64,000 bases of DNA from Marchantia polymorpha subsp. ruderalis (taxonomy: Eukaryota; Streptophyta; Marchantiopsida; Marchantiales; Marchantiaceae). The position numbers were made by a program, and so were the translations under genes. A model generated the notes under the pieces. That model was given only the letters and a program-made list of their open reading frames with translations. It did no database searches and was not told where the DNA came from. The stretch covers positions 23,580,001 through 23,644,000 of the forward strand of contig AP031357.1 of NCBI GenBank assembly GCA_037833965.1, read 5' to 3'. Shown here one piece after another: positions 35,939-48,547 of this stretch (the stretch's first letter is position 1; every line of letters begins with the position of its first letter).

Positions 35939-38900
35939 GAAATCATGTTTCCCACAACCTGTTGATCATACCCTCCACAGCTTTCAATGAGCCCCCTAAT
36001 AATTCTCTTCTTTTTTAAACAGAAACCTTCTGTAACACACCATCCTAAACGTTTCCCAATTATGATAATGCTCTGGGTCTTGCCAAAGCCCCACCACCAT
36101 TCCAGCAACATATTCCGAAACCAAGATCTCGTACTCGAATTTGTGCTGAATGCACTGTGAGAGTATAATTAGATGCTTTATCTGATTCTGTCTGGTAAAA
36201 CGTATGACACCGGCCTCCGTATAAAATTAAATTATTCTCTATGAAAATAATATAAAAATTAAAATGGATAAATTTACATATACTGTACACAGATGGATGA
36301 ATGGTGCTCTTGCTGTAGGGGTGTCTCGGAGAAGTTACTGGAGCAGTGGAATTTCTCGGTAGCCCGACGTTAGACCAAACTTTTGTGAAAATCAGATCAT
36401 GCAACATGATTTCACAGTCCTTTTAATCATTTGTTCTAATAACAGGACAAAAGAACACAAAGAATAAATAGATCTCGAACTTCGCTGCTCTTATAACAGT
36501 ATGATTCTACTAATATATGCTGCTATACATTACGAATCATGACTGTAGAACATTCACAAAGTCTATCTTCATCGGTCCAAATCATGTCATGCCCCATGAT
36601 TTTCCAGGCCTTTCTAATCATAATGATTGACTCGGAATGATTGGAGGGATTCCTCCACTCAAGGCCCTTTAACGTCCACCGTGGTCAAAATACTCCCTCC
36701 CTCCCCCATCTGAGGGGACGGATAAATCCCAGCTTTTCACTTGTGGAGCAAGAGCAGATGATTTGCATTTGACCGTCCCTCCCTACGCCTACCATAAGGC
36801 TGAAGTTTATAACACAGGATCAGTTGTAGACTGATGTGTTCAGTTACAGGACTCCACTCCACTCCACTCCATAGCTGTATCAGTAACGACGTAGCTGTGC
36901 TCGCCAGTGGGCCTAGGTCAAGATTCCAAGCCTCGTTTTGTAATCACAGCTCTTCCTCGTCCTTCCGTTTGGAGCCGATTTGCCTTCCGGCCCCAATGGG
37001 AGGACTCCACATGCGACCCCGGTAGGGCCATCGGGTGGCTATGGAAGTGGGTCTTGATTAAGGTCAGAGAAGAAATTAATCTGCCGATCCAATTCCATTG
37101 AGTTTTCATACTTTGCTCCACGAGCAGAGAGTCAGTGAGTATGTAATCCCGTCTCTGGTGGGCCACTGCAGCAGTAGATGGGACCGAGAGCTTAATAATC
37201 TCCATCATCATACTCATACGGTGTTTAAGAATGCGCTCAGCGGGATAAGCGCAAAGCTTCGCTTTCACTTGCACTTGGTGGGCCAGCGTTTAGCAGCAGA
37301 ACTGAAGACTAATTTGGGTCAGAGACGACGACCGAAGCGAGTCCACGCATGGCATCAGTCTACCTCATCATCATAATCCGAGGCCGGCCGAGCTCAGTGA
37401 GTGAACATTGAGGAGTGTTTTGTGTAAGGAAGACGGTGCTGGTGCTGGTGCCAACCATCATGATCAGAGTCGGATCGTCTTGTTATACGGCCGTTCGGCC
37501 AGCGTTCTCTCGAAGTAGATAAACTTCTCAATGTGGGTACATTTTCATGTTACATGGAGCTGGATCGAGTGAGGTCCGGTTGAATACGAATCTTGTACTG
37601 GCAAAGGCTGCGAAGATATTTCATGATCCTCATCGGGCAACGATGCGTTGTCTTCAATTCACTGAATTGGTTCCGAAGAGAGAAATGAACTTTACTCTCT
37701 GCAGTAATTCTCTCGTAAAGACCGTGTCCACTTCCTCTTCCTCCCTCCTCCTCCTCTTCCTCTCTCAGATGGAGAACTGCTGCTGCTGCTCCATCAAGCC
37801 GTAGGACTGTAGACTCCTTGATCAAGCAGCTAGCAGCTACACACCTGATACGATTTGATCTCCAGCAATGCAGCTCGATCATTGTGGAAGAACTCCAGCC
37901 GTTTTGCACTTGTCATTTTCGTTTCTGTACATTCAATTTATTGATTATAAATGAGGCTGTGACTTTTGGCATTCAAGTATTCTTTCTTTCCCCCTCTTCT
38001 TTTCTACAGTTCTATCAGATGAGTATTTCATTTATTAACACACTCTTCTATTTCGAATGTTTATTCACTAAATAATTTGGTAGCCCACCGAAACAACAGC
38101 GCAGTAATGAGTTTTCGAAGGGTACTTTTATCAGGTCGTGGTCAGTGAGAAGAGTTTCAATTATGTTTCAATTTAAGATTTTATGGTTTTGAAAACATTA
38201 TTTGTGGTACAGTAGTACATACATCGTATTCAATGTAATCAAAATTTCGTTTTTATATCTATATCAAATGAATTTTTAAATCTGCCATATGATTCGAATA
38301 CCTTTTGGTAGAGAAATCCAAACATGTAACTAGTGCTATACATATTTTTATTGTAATGATAGTTAAGTCATTCATAAAATTGACATTGTTTGACTTCAAC
38401 AAAGAAACTTTGTTGCCTGAAACGATTTATTGCTTAAGCGTACATTCATACTCGACAGACGCGGAATTGGTTCTATTTTTTCTCTAAAACGTATCCGCAT
38501 TCGTTACAAAGACAATAATAGAGTTCCAGTACGTTATGTAGAGGAACCTTTCATTCCGACCAGATTCATTGGACTGTAATTTACATACGAACAATGTGCG
38601 ACTCTCAGAATAAGACCTCCAAGAGTAACAATAATAGAGGGGCTTCCGAAACATTCTTGTGACACATGCATGGACATGTGCCTCAAGAAATTATATACAT
38701 AAAACAGCTGATATAGATCTTGACTTCTAACGAAGACAAACAATTCTATGTAGTAAATCAACTTGGATTGCATAAACTCAAAAGTTTCATAAAGTGACAT
38801 TTAAAAAAAAACCGATAAAACTAGGAACACTCCATGCAGGGAAAAAGTACGCCATAGATTTCACGAAACTTGTGAAACAATTACAGTAACCCAGGCCCTA

Positions 38901-39683
38901 AGTTTTTTCAAAGAACTGACTTGAAATTTCAGAGGTGGATGAAAAAAAACAATCGTTTCAGTCCCAACCCCTCATGAAAAGTCAGAAAATCGAAAAGGAT
39001 TGTAATTCACAAATTTTTCTCGTGGGAGGTTCATTTATGTAGAAAAGATAATAGTCGGTTTTCGGATTGAGCCGAATCACACAAACAACCACCCCGACAT
39101 TTCTGTAAGAGGAGGAGGGAGGGTGAAGACCTGAAACTTTTCCTTCTCCTGGCGATGACAAAGTGGATTTCTCGAACCCCTACACATGCAAACAGACGAA
39201 ATTCACATTCACACCGATTCATTAAAAGCAGAACGCCCTCTTAATGCCAATGCATGGACAGGAACTATCGAATTTGACGAAACTGTTGCCGATCACCACA
39301 GTAGACCAGGCCGATCGGGTTCGCAAAACCACGTAGCCGACCAGCGCCAGAAAGAGGTCGCCGGCGGGGCCATTCACGGCACTCGCGAGCCTCGTTTCGG
39401 CGTCTCGGTCGGAGAGTCGACGAAAAGGCTCGTCGAACTGGACGGCAACTGGAGCGTGTCAGCAGCGCGCCTAGTGCCAACCTACCATGCCGTCTACCGG
39501 CGCAGGTCTAAGAGGTCGCGAGCCGATCATGGTGCTATCATAAGTGCGAGGCCGCGCCGGCCGGAGGAGGCGGGCAGCGGTCGGGCAGTCCCAGCACCGG
39601 CCGCTCTGCGCCTCATGCACGCGGCGCTGCTTCGGCCGCCGTCGCCGCTCGCAGTCGAACAGAGTTCATGTGCGAGCCGCGTC

Positions 39684-39721
39684 TGGATGGATGGATGGAT
39701 GGATGGACGGACGGATGGATG
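39684..39721. repeat. (GGAT)n/(GGAC)n microsatellite
   Basis: About nine tetramer units, mostly GGAT with two GGAC, lie at the edge of a GC-rich island. Confidence 0.85.
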
Positions 39722-41483
39722 TCGTGAGACTTGTGAGTGATCTGTGACGAAGTTGATGGCATTTCCTTCTTCTCCAGCTTTTCCCCGTGCAGTGTTATGA
39801 CGACCATTTGGACAAATTTCGGTGCAACATTTACTTCCTTCTTCAGGAGGAAGAATTAAATCCGATCCACTATCGAGCTTCTTCTGACACACGATACCTT
39901 CAAAAGCAAAGCGGGAGCCTCACATGACATTCTACTAGTGCGTAGCAGATTTTAATGTGAACTAGTGTCGAGATTTCTAACCCGCACACGGCAGATTCTT
40001 CGCAATCTGGATAGTGATTTTGGAATGATCGAGCAGGACCTTGCCAGAAGATTAAATGCGTAAGAGCGAGCAATCAAGAAATGATCCGATCCAGGGAAAA
40101 GAGGACTTTCGTATAAACCAGTTGCATGCGAAGTAACTCGTTCCGAGTATGAATTATTTGGACTAGTGAAAGCTGGAGGCCATGGAGGAAGACGAGGAGG
40201 ATGCGGAATGGAAGAAATGTACCGAGCCTTATGTTGTGAAAGGATTCGAGGGCTGAGTGAGCTCTGAGATGTAAAGGGAACGAGGCGAAGTCAAATTACT
40301 CTGTCCTGTGATGGCTCCAACTTGGTCTACCAGTTGGAGAGGAGATGGGAGGGGACAGCACATCCACCAGCACCAGAGGCTGGACATGCAAGAAAACGTG
40401 GAGGTGGGCGTGCCATCCGCTGAAATTGAATCGGAAGAGGGAGAGAGGAGATGAAAGCTCGGAGGAACTAAAGTATGAAAAAGAAAAAGGCAAATCTGAG
40501 AGTGGATGCTAGTAAAGTGGGTTCGTTCACCAACGACGTACAGGCTGAGAGCCAGTGGATTACATGTTTCCCTGCAACCTTTTCAGAGTTTTTACAGATG
40601 ACAGGCCTGCCCTAACGAAGTCAAACCCTCGGCTTTTTTAATAAGCCCTTTTCTTTTATTTGTTTGAACCCGGCCAGACTCCTGGAGGTGGAGGAGTGGC
40701 ACGAGGGTCTTGTAGTGAGACATGGCTTCGCTCTCGGGGCGTAACCTAAATGCAGGATTTCAAATTCCGAGCTCGATGCAAAATGTCTACCATCAATATC
40801 TTGCGCTTCTTGCAGGAGAGAGGGCTCTCTGAGTGCGAAAAGCGGCCGAGGCGTCCATAGATATTCAAGTGACCCTTCGAGAAGCTTTTATTTCCATCTG
40901 ATGACCTTCGCAGTCAGTCTCCTGACAAGCGTCTCGGATGGCCAAGAAATCGGCCACCGGAGAAACTCCGACATTCGTACATTTATGCCTCTCGTGTCCA
41001 CAGGATCGGCATGTCGAGATAATTTCGTCTGTTCACCGCTACCCCAGTTGAGCGGTCCTTCCTTACAGACCTCTGTAGCTCAAACGAGGAGCATCCGACT
41101 TCACAAATCCAACATCGGTAATTCGCAATAATCAGGATCGGAATGTCTAATCCACCCAGCGTGACATCCGCACACAATCCTCCGCTCTCCCCAAGCAGCG
41201 CAAACATGTCCAAATCCATGGATCAGATTCACACCCATCGACGTGCAATTCATACCTTTCCCAGCGTACAATGTAGCCGCTGACATCCATCCATCCGCAA
41301 GAGCGACCACCATGTACCGGGATTACGTTGTACAGCGTGGAGTTCACGTCAAAAGCACACCGGCCTATGGGTTATTCCCCAACTCGCCCTCAGAAGCCCC
41401 ATGCCAGAAAATGGCAAATCGGATCACAAAAGTCCTGCAGCAGCAACAGCAGCAGGAGCTACGACAAGGTTTCACGCTCTGTG

Positions 41484-41505
41484 ATTATTATTATTATTAT
41501 TATTA
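41484..41505. repeat. (ATT)n microsatellite
   Basis: Seven ATT units follow a CAG-rich stretch. Confidence 0.85.
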
Positions 41506-43289
41506 ATCGGACGAGATCAAAAGTGAGCCTGATTAGAAAGGAGAATGGGGTCGGTGTGACCGAGTTGGCGAATCAAGAGCCGAAGAACTGCGCTGGTGTT
41601 GACAAACGCGGGCACGAGAGAGAGAGAAAGTACGTCGGACTGCGCAGTAGCAGAAAGAGAGCTACGGCGCATACATCGATAGACCAGGCGGGCCGAAATG
41701 AACGCACCCCGTCCCCTACCGGATAGAGAAGAAGATCATGGCAGACTGAGTAAAGGGCACGATTCACTTCGGGAGCTGGAGCGGGGGCGGGCCGACATGT
41801 TAAAGACGACGAGTACAAGGTTGCAGTCGCAGCGCAGTTGCCACGAAAAGTGAGGCAGGGAGGGGGAGGGGGGCCTCTCGTTGTGGTCGCCCCGGAGCTC
41901 ACTGCATCCGCTACTCTGCCGCTGCAGTGGAATCACGCAACGCCTGCACGGAATCTCGTGAGCCGTACTCGGCGCAAGTGAATCATCTTTTTGTCTTGTG
42001 CGCAGAAATTCTTCGCCCTCTGTTTTTCATCACCTGGGCACTTCTGGGACGCGGATCACAACTCTATTATTTTCCTGCTCCAAAATATCGAAACCGACAT
42101 ATTCAGTGCGAGACAGAATATCGCATTGGTGTAAAAAAATTTAATCTCCGGAGGCTCTGTTTGCTTGGCCTCCCGTAGGTTGCGCTCGACCGGAGGGACC
42201 CGCCGCAATTCACGTCCTTTCTGTGTAACCTCTTTCCCCATGCCTTTCTTGTATCGCCCTTCTTTTATCTCCGAGTGTCCGATTTTCAACTAAGTGTCTA
42301 TGCTTCATACACTTTAGAGATGAAAACAACAACATGATAAATTAAAATTTTCACAACGATGACAAAATGGTAATAAATTTTTGTGAGAAGGAACATTCAT
42401 CATTGAACAATATATCATATATCTGTGTATGAGAATTTTCACGAAGTATCTTTGTGGCTTCCCCAACAGACGTGTACATTTATCCATATAATATTACACA
42501 CTTTAAGTGCATGTCAACATAACAACTTTTACCTTTTCATTAAAACTAAGTTTGGAACAGTTTAAGACATTTCTCATGTGAGTGGCAATGAAATAAAAGA
42601 AAAAAAACATATTTATAATGGAGGCAGATAGAAAACAGAAAGACATTATATTTTTGCCTACATCCATTAATTATTTCCATTCAAAGAAACATGAGTCGAA
42701 TTCCCTTGAAAGCTTGCTAACATATGTAAGTATGTTTCAAACGCAATTAAGTATGATCGGTTAAAATAGTCAAAGTATGAAGTTCAATAATATTATACTT
42801 CTTAAGTGATGTCAAGCTACCTAATCTCTCACACCAAGGAACATGTCTGAACTTCATGATCACATTAGATGTTGTTTCCTCCATACAAAATTACTACAAT
42901 TTTTTTCAAATTTTCAAAAACTTCCAAGAACTTATTCTACTTGTAAGCAATTTTTTTTATCATGAGCAAGATTAATAAACATATATTACTTATTCAAGTG
43001 TTTTAGTGATATTTGTGTAGAGTAAATAGCTTATTGCTAAGTTAATTTTGCTGGTCTTGTTTGATTCCGTTTCAAAAAAATATAGTGTTTTTTTTATATA
43101 GAGCGGACAAAACATGAAATCACGATTCTATCAAGCCATGTTAGTAAAAGAAAGCTCAAATTTTATCGTATAAAATCCTAAAACAAAAATATGCAGCAAA
43201 ACATATAACATAAATATTTACAGGTTGCCTCAATCACATCTCAAAAATAAGCCTCTTTAACTAGATACACTACTTTGTTGCTTCCATTG

Positions 43290-43323
43290 TGATTACATAT
43301 TTAGTATGCTAAATATGTAATCA
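43290..43323. repeat. Perfect 15-bp inverted repeat, 4-nt loop
   Basis: TGATTACATATTTAG (43290-43304) is complementary to 43309-43323, with loop TATG. A G-T wobble and two further A-T pairs extend the stem outward. Confidence 0.9.
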
Positions 43324-44243
43324 TAAGCTACACATAGTTCACTAAGCTATGCACTTCTTTAAATTAGATCTTCAACTAATATATTCGCCTTCCAGTTTAA
43401 ACATTACCAAGTTGTAGAAACTTTTTTGTTCACATCTAATACACAATTTTATCAAATTTATCTATCAGATTTTTCTCATTGTAAATAAATCATATAAAAA
43501 ATATCAAAGTATTTAATATTCTTGAAATAACACATTTATATAAACACATGCATCAAATACACTCTATGACAATCTTTTTATTTTATGAGTTTATCAAACC
43601 TACTAATTCGCTATATAACATATTGTATCAAATAATATAAAATTTGGATTAATCTACAAATCAAATACACTTTTATAAATTGCTAGATTACTTTCAACTT
43701 GTGAACTCATTTGTTACCAATCAAAATTCAATTTCAAATAAATGTTCACAAGTTTTAAAGCCTTGTCATAGATTGATGATTGCATTCTATAACCTATAGC
43801 AATATTTCACTTAAAAATATCCTAAATTTTTCTTTCAGTATCAAATTATTTTAATCATACTTAAATTCAATATTAAAATCTTCAAAACTTTGAAGAAGAA
43901 GTTCATATTTCACACCTAATGATGAATATATTGATTCAATTTATGAATTTTTTAGTATTTTATTTAAATTCATTTTGATAACTGCATGCAATATTTTATA
44001 TTTCAGGAAATTTATCTTAAAAGTATTTTTTGGATTCAACAATCTATCGCATTATACAAATTGTTAAAAGATCACATGTGACCCTAAACTCAAGCAACTC
44101 TCCATTTGATATATGGAATCTCACGTGCTGTAAAAAACATCACAATAAAAATGACAATTTGCATATTTATTTGGTACTTTTCATCCATATTTTGCAAGCG
44201 AATTCTCGCTAAATATTGATTGTAGTCACATTTACATGTCATG

Positions 44244-44281
44244 ATATTCATTGCTTAAAAGTAATTGCAAGCAATGAATAT
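44244..44281. repeat. Perfect 13-bp inverted repeat, 12-nt loop
   Basis: ATATTCATTGCTT (44244-44256) is complementary to AAGCAATGAATAT (44269-44281). Confidence 0.85.
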
Positions 44282-46359
44282 GTGGAGTTAAATATGTAAT
44301 AAGTTATCTTTGCTAATTTTAAATTAGAATTACATTCACAAGTCAGCTGTGAATATGTGTAGGGGATCAAATCTAAAGCAAAATTTCTTCATTGTAGTAT
44401 AACGAGCTGATGCAGGTCAGAAAGTATTGGATTGTGGTTGAGCAAAAAATCTAAGAATGCACCTAGAGCAATAGACCTAGTGTTACCAACCTACAAAGGT
44501 TGAATTCAAAATGTGCTCAAACTATCAATCCATTACAGAAAATCGTTAATCTCTAGTCTCATCAAAGGACAAAAAAAACAAAAATGTAAATATATGTCCT
44601 ATGCTAGTGGTCAAAGTATCTTCCGTATGAAATGTGAGTCCTTGTAAGGATATAATTATGTATTCATATCTCAACATACATATTGAGGATACTAAAATTT
44701 GCAATCAAAAAATCGAGAAGATAAACAAAAATGGAGTACGTTCATATGATGATAAATAATTCGTAGATTAGATACCTTTGTTCATTTTAAAAAATGAAAG
44801 TTACATTTCTTATATGTGATAATTTTTTGTGCTAAAAATCAGAATTTTCTTTCTCAAATATCTTTATTTAGGAAATAAATTAGAAAAATTTTGTTTATAG
44901 TAACAAGTTTTAATACTAGTGAAAAAGACTATGATTGAAACTCAGGTGTTAATAAAAATCAGTTCTCGGACAATAATCAATTACATATCATGTGCACTTC
45001 ATCTTCGAACATTCTTGTAAAAAGCTTTCAACATCATTGATAGTGCACACAGTGAGAAATTCTACCATCCACACACATGTATAAGAAATGAAACATCTAT
45101 GGTCAGGAGGTGGGTACAGTTCTCTACAAGGAAGCACACTGCTCAAGTTGAGTGCGTGGTCCCCAAATTGGTGGGTAGATAGATGTTTCTAAACTGAATC
45201 CATAACCTCAATAAATACATCGTATTGAAGGAGTAGATTATATGCATACCTCCCCATCAAACGCGAAGTTAGCCTGTTCATTTACATGACAACCAGAAAG
45301 ATGGTAAGGAATGGTTTGGTAGGTGGCTTGCAATTAACTGTTGGATTGTGAAATGGAAGGTATGCATTCAAGAACGTACATGCATAAACATATGGCATGA
45401 AATTCTCGCCGAAGAAGGAAGGTGAAGTACTGGTTGATGAGTAAATACCAAGAAACTCATTTGTTATTATATCATAGCTGTGAATAGCATTTGCTGTAGC
45501 ACATCACATATGAAATTGGTGCTAACCATCATTTCTGAGCCACTTTGAAACAAGTCAGATTGACCATGCAAGGTGTTGCAAAGCTATCCGATATTCTAAG
45601 TTTCATCGGAATCAATCACTGTGCTTTTTTCCTTCATATTGTTATTACGTCAATCTTAACCTTATGCTTAATGTATATTTCTTGCCGTATTACTACTAAA
45701 AATATTTAAAAGATAAATTTATTATACATATGAAAACTATTTTGACAACATCTTAATACCAATGGTACCTTTATAGTATGAATAAAACAAATATTTTGAT
45801 TTCAAACAGAATGTTAAACAATGAAAACACACAAAGTTGTTCACACGCGGTTAATGAAAATCTAGTCAATTTGATGTATCCTTTAATACGAACTTAAAAA
45901 TTTTACAGAAATATGAATCATATGCAACAGAAATAATACATACATATAAATATAGAAAGGTTGGAATATATAAGTTTAATCTCTTATAAAATACTAGAAC
46001 TAAAGTTATTGTACATACATTCATGTCATGTTCAACTTCAAATATCTAACATATCATACTACAACAAGAATGAATCACATTATGTTGATTCACATGTTTT
46101 ACTATTGGTATACACCTTGTAATGCAAGAAATATGATTACATTGGCCATCGTTGACCTTAAAGATATAGCAAGATATACATCTTAGATCAATCATGATCC
46201 TGAATAGCTAAATTTGAGTAATCAAAAAAAATCAAATGATCATGGACTTTTGATAATGCTTAAATATTAAAATATTGGATTTTATCGGAGTTGAAACTTG
46301 ATATTTATTAAAAAAATGTATTTAGTGTAATCATTTTGTGTTTAGTACCGTAACAGATT

Positions 46360-46401
46360 ATGTCTATGATAGAATGTAAATCTACATTCTATCATAGACA
46401 T
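46360..46401. repeat. Perfect 19-bp inverted repeat, 4-nt loop
   Basis: ATGTCTATGATAGAATGTA (46360-46378) is exactly complementary to 46383-46401, with loop AATC. It is immediately followed by a second palindrome. Confidence 0.92.
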
Positions 46402-46423
46402 TGAACCTCAAAATTAATAACCT

Positions 46424-46446
46424 AGGTTCAATATTATATTGAACCT
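46424..46446. repeat. Perfect 11-bp palindrome with single-base centre
   Basis: AGGTTCAATAT (46424-46434), T, ATATTGAACCT (46436-46446). A third half-site TTGAACCT at 46401-46408 also pairs with the left arm, so alternative foldings exist. Confidence 0.88.
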
Positions 46447-46704
46447 CAGAAATAAAAAATGATCATGACGCACAAAAAATTTATTGATTGATTTTATTGC
46501 TTGTTGAGTAAGTGATTTTAATCTCAGTGAAAAATGAAATAAAATAAAGATGAAAGACTACAAGCTCGATTAAACTTGTCAAATATAAATGCATCCATGA
46601 TAAAGGTATGAAATGTTCAGTGTTAGTAAGTAATGTTAGATACATATCAGTTTCTAAATACTTACATTGATATAATTTATGGAAGTGATTTTTTTTAAAA
46701 TTTC

Positions 46705-46729
46705 TTTAATCCATTTCTGATGGATTAAA
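46705..46729. repeat. Perfect 10-bp inverted repeat, 5-nt loop
   Basis: TTTAATCCAT (46705-46714) is complementary to ATGGATTAAA (46720-46729). It is the weakest of the set and could be chance in AT-rich DNA. Confidence 0.75.
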
Positions 46730-47778
46730 AATTATATCTATTTTTTATCTTGCTTCAATGTAGATTATACATACTGATTTTTTTCAAGAATAATAAAAAA
46801 TTGAAAATTTAAACAAAAATTTATCAAGCTAAAATCTGATATCATCAATGTGATCATTAGAATTATATATCACTATACCTTAAAGACTTAAACTTCTTAT
46901 TTAATTTAATTTCGAATACTTCATGTTATGTAGGCAATCTTTTTAGAATAGAAATAAAATTTATAAGTTAAACATTACTATAAGATTCATTAGATTTGAA
47001 AATTGCAATTTTCACTTTCTTTGATTGGAAAAATTAATCAAAAAAGATGGTAAACATGTTCAAACACCTCTCAGTTATCAAATATTGAATTGGATTGAAA
47101 CTTAAGATTTCAATCCCATGCATGAGTTGTAAGATAGAATTTTTTATTTTATTTTTTATCTCAATTTCAAAAAAATTATACTGACTCTAATAAATATTTT
47201 AAACTTTTTTTTACACAAAAAAAATTAAAAAATATTGGTCTTATTCCAAATTATTATACAATTTGATAAAATTTTCTTCTCATAATATTTTTTCGTAATT
47301 CATTAAATTTCTAAAAAATACATATATTTAATTTTTTTATTAAATATTTCAATGCAACATTTGAAATCTATGAAATCAGCTCCATTCAAAGGTTTTAAAA
47401 ACCTGATATTCAATAATTTGCTACGCAATAAGATGATGTATACATTTAAAATATTACAAACTATCACAATATGCTAATTTGATATCATAAGTTGCAAATT
47501 AAATGCATAATACAAATTTTCACCTTTTAAAATGTTTAGTTTGAATATAAGGATGATAAAATATTGAACTTGCTTATCATTATTGGATTTTATGTTCAAT
47601 TTGAAAAACTAACTATCATAATGTTTGAAGTTTAGTATGTTTGATGAATTGAAATAAAAGATGTCTAGAGAAAAATTAATTTCATAAACTTGCAATCTAT
47701 GTTAAATATATGTAATATTAAATTCAAAATTATATAAAATGCTATTTTGAAAAACAATATTGAGTCAAATAATTAATG

Positions 47779-47796
47779 TATATATATATATATATA
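47779..47796. repeat. (TA)n microsatellite
   Basis: Nine TA units occur in the AT-rich desert. Confidence 0.85.
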
Positions 47797-48547
47797 GCTC
47801 ATTAGAAATTCACACAAAAAGTCTTTCATTTGTCCATATTTTAATTGAAAATTATTTACCAAATAAATTTAATACATAAAATTTATTGAAAATAGATAAA
47901 ATTCAAACAGAACAAGTAGAGTTATCATTTGACTTCTACTTTGATGTAAAACATTTAAATATTGTTGTTTTTTTAACGTGTATAAATGTTTTCGTTAACT
48001 AGTATCTTGTATAAAAACCAATATTTACATCTTAAGCGTAAAATCTGGAAAATTTATAGTGATTATTGAAACACCATGGAATATGGAATAAACTGTTCAA
48101 AATCGATTTGAGAACTTCCACAGCGTGCACTTCCTCGCACTTACCACACACAGGCTACTAGCTCTAGACCACCGATGGAGAAAGCAATCAACCTATATAC
48201 ATGCCCATGGGGTTTGTGGAATTAGAACAATGCCATCTTAAATTTAAGGAAGTGATCTTCTTTAAACGTTCCATCTTCAACTGAAAAAATTGGATTCAAA
48301 CATAAATGAAAGCTCCATTGACTTCCTGTAATATAATATCAACACCTTATCAATAAACGGATACGAATACAACAAACAACATACCTGTAGAGAAAACATG
48401 CAAGTAGTAAAATGACTAGATATTAAATGACGGAGACTTGATACGGACATAACATCATTGCTCCGTTAATCAAGAGAATGTTTCAGAATATTTTACTTGA
48501 CTCTGCTAGTGCCCACTGCAGTTCCCTTTTAATCTCGAACCTGATCG

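Larger units (their letters stand above)
36410..42289. other. No supported gene; one GC-rich island near 39.2-39.7 kb
   Basis: Several open frames of 100-184 codons occur, the longest at 39186-39740, but their translations are low-complexity or run through a GGAT microsatellite. The island at 39.2-39.7 kb resembles the other CpG-rich islands in this window. An (ATT)n tract lies at 41484-41505. No RNA gene was seen. Confidence 0.45.
42290..48547. other. AT-rich gene desert, 6.3 kb
   Basis: Base composition is strongly A+T and stops are dense in all six frames; only one open frame of 60 codons (44030-44212) exists and it is not convincing. A (TA)n tract lies at 47779-47796. The stretch holds several perfect hairpins listed separately. 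It could be a heterochromatic or matrix-attachment-like region or old transposon sequence; no terminal repeats were recognised. Confidence 0.6.

Noticed and set aside
39186..39740. 184-codon frame on the plus strand
   Set aside because: It runs through a GGAT microsatellite and a GC-rich island; the translation is not recognisable.
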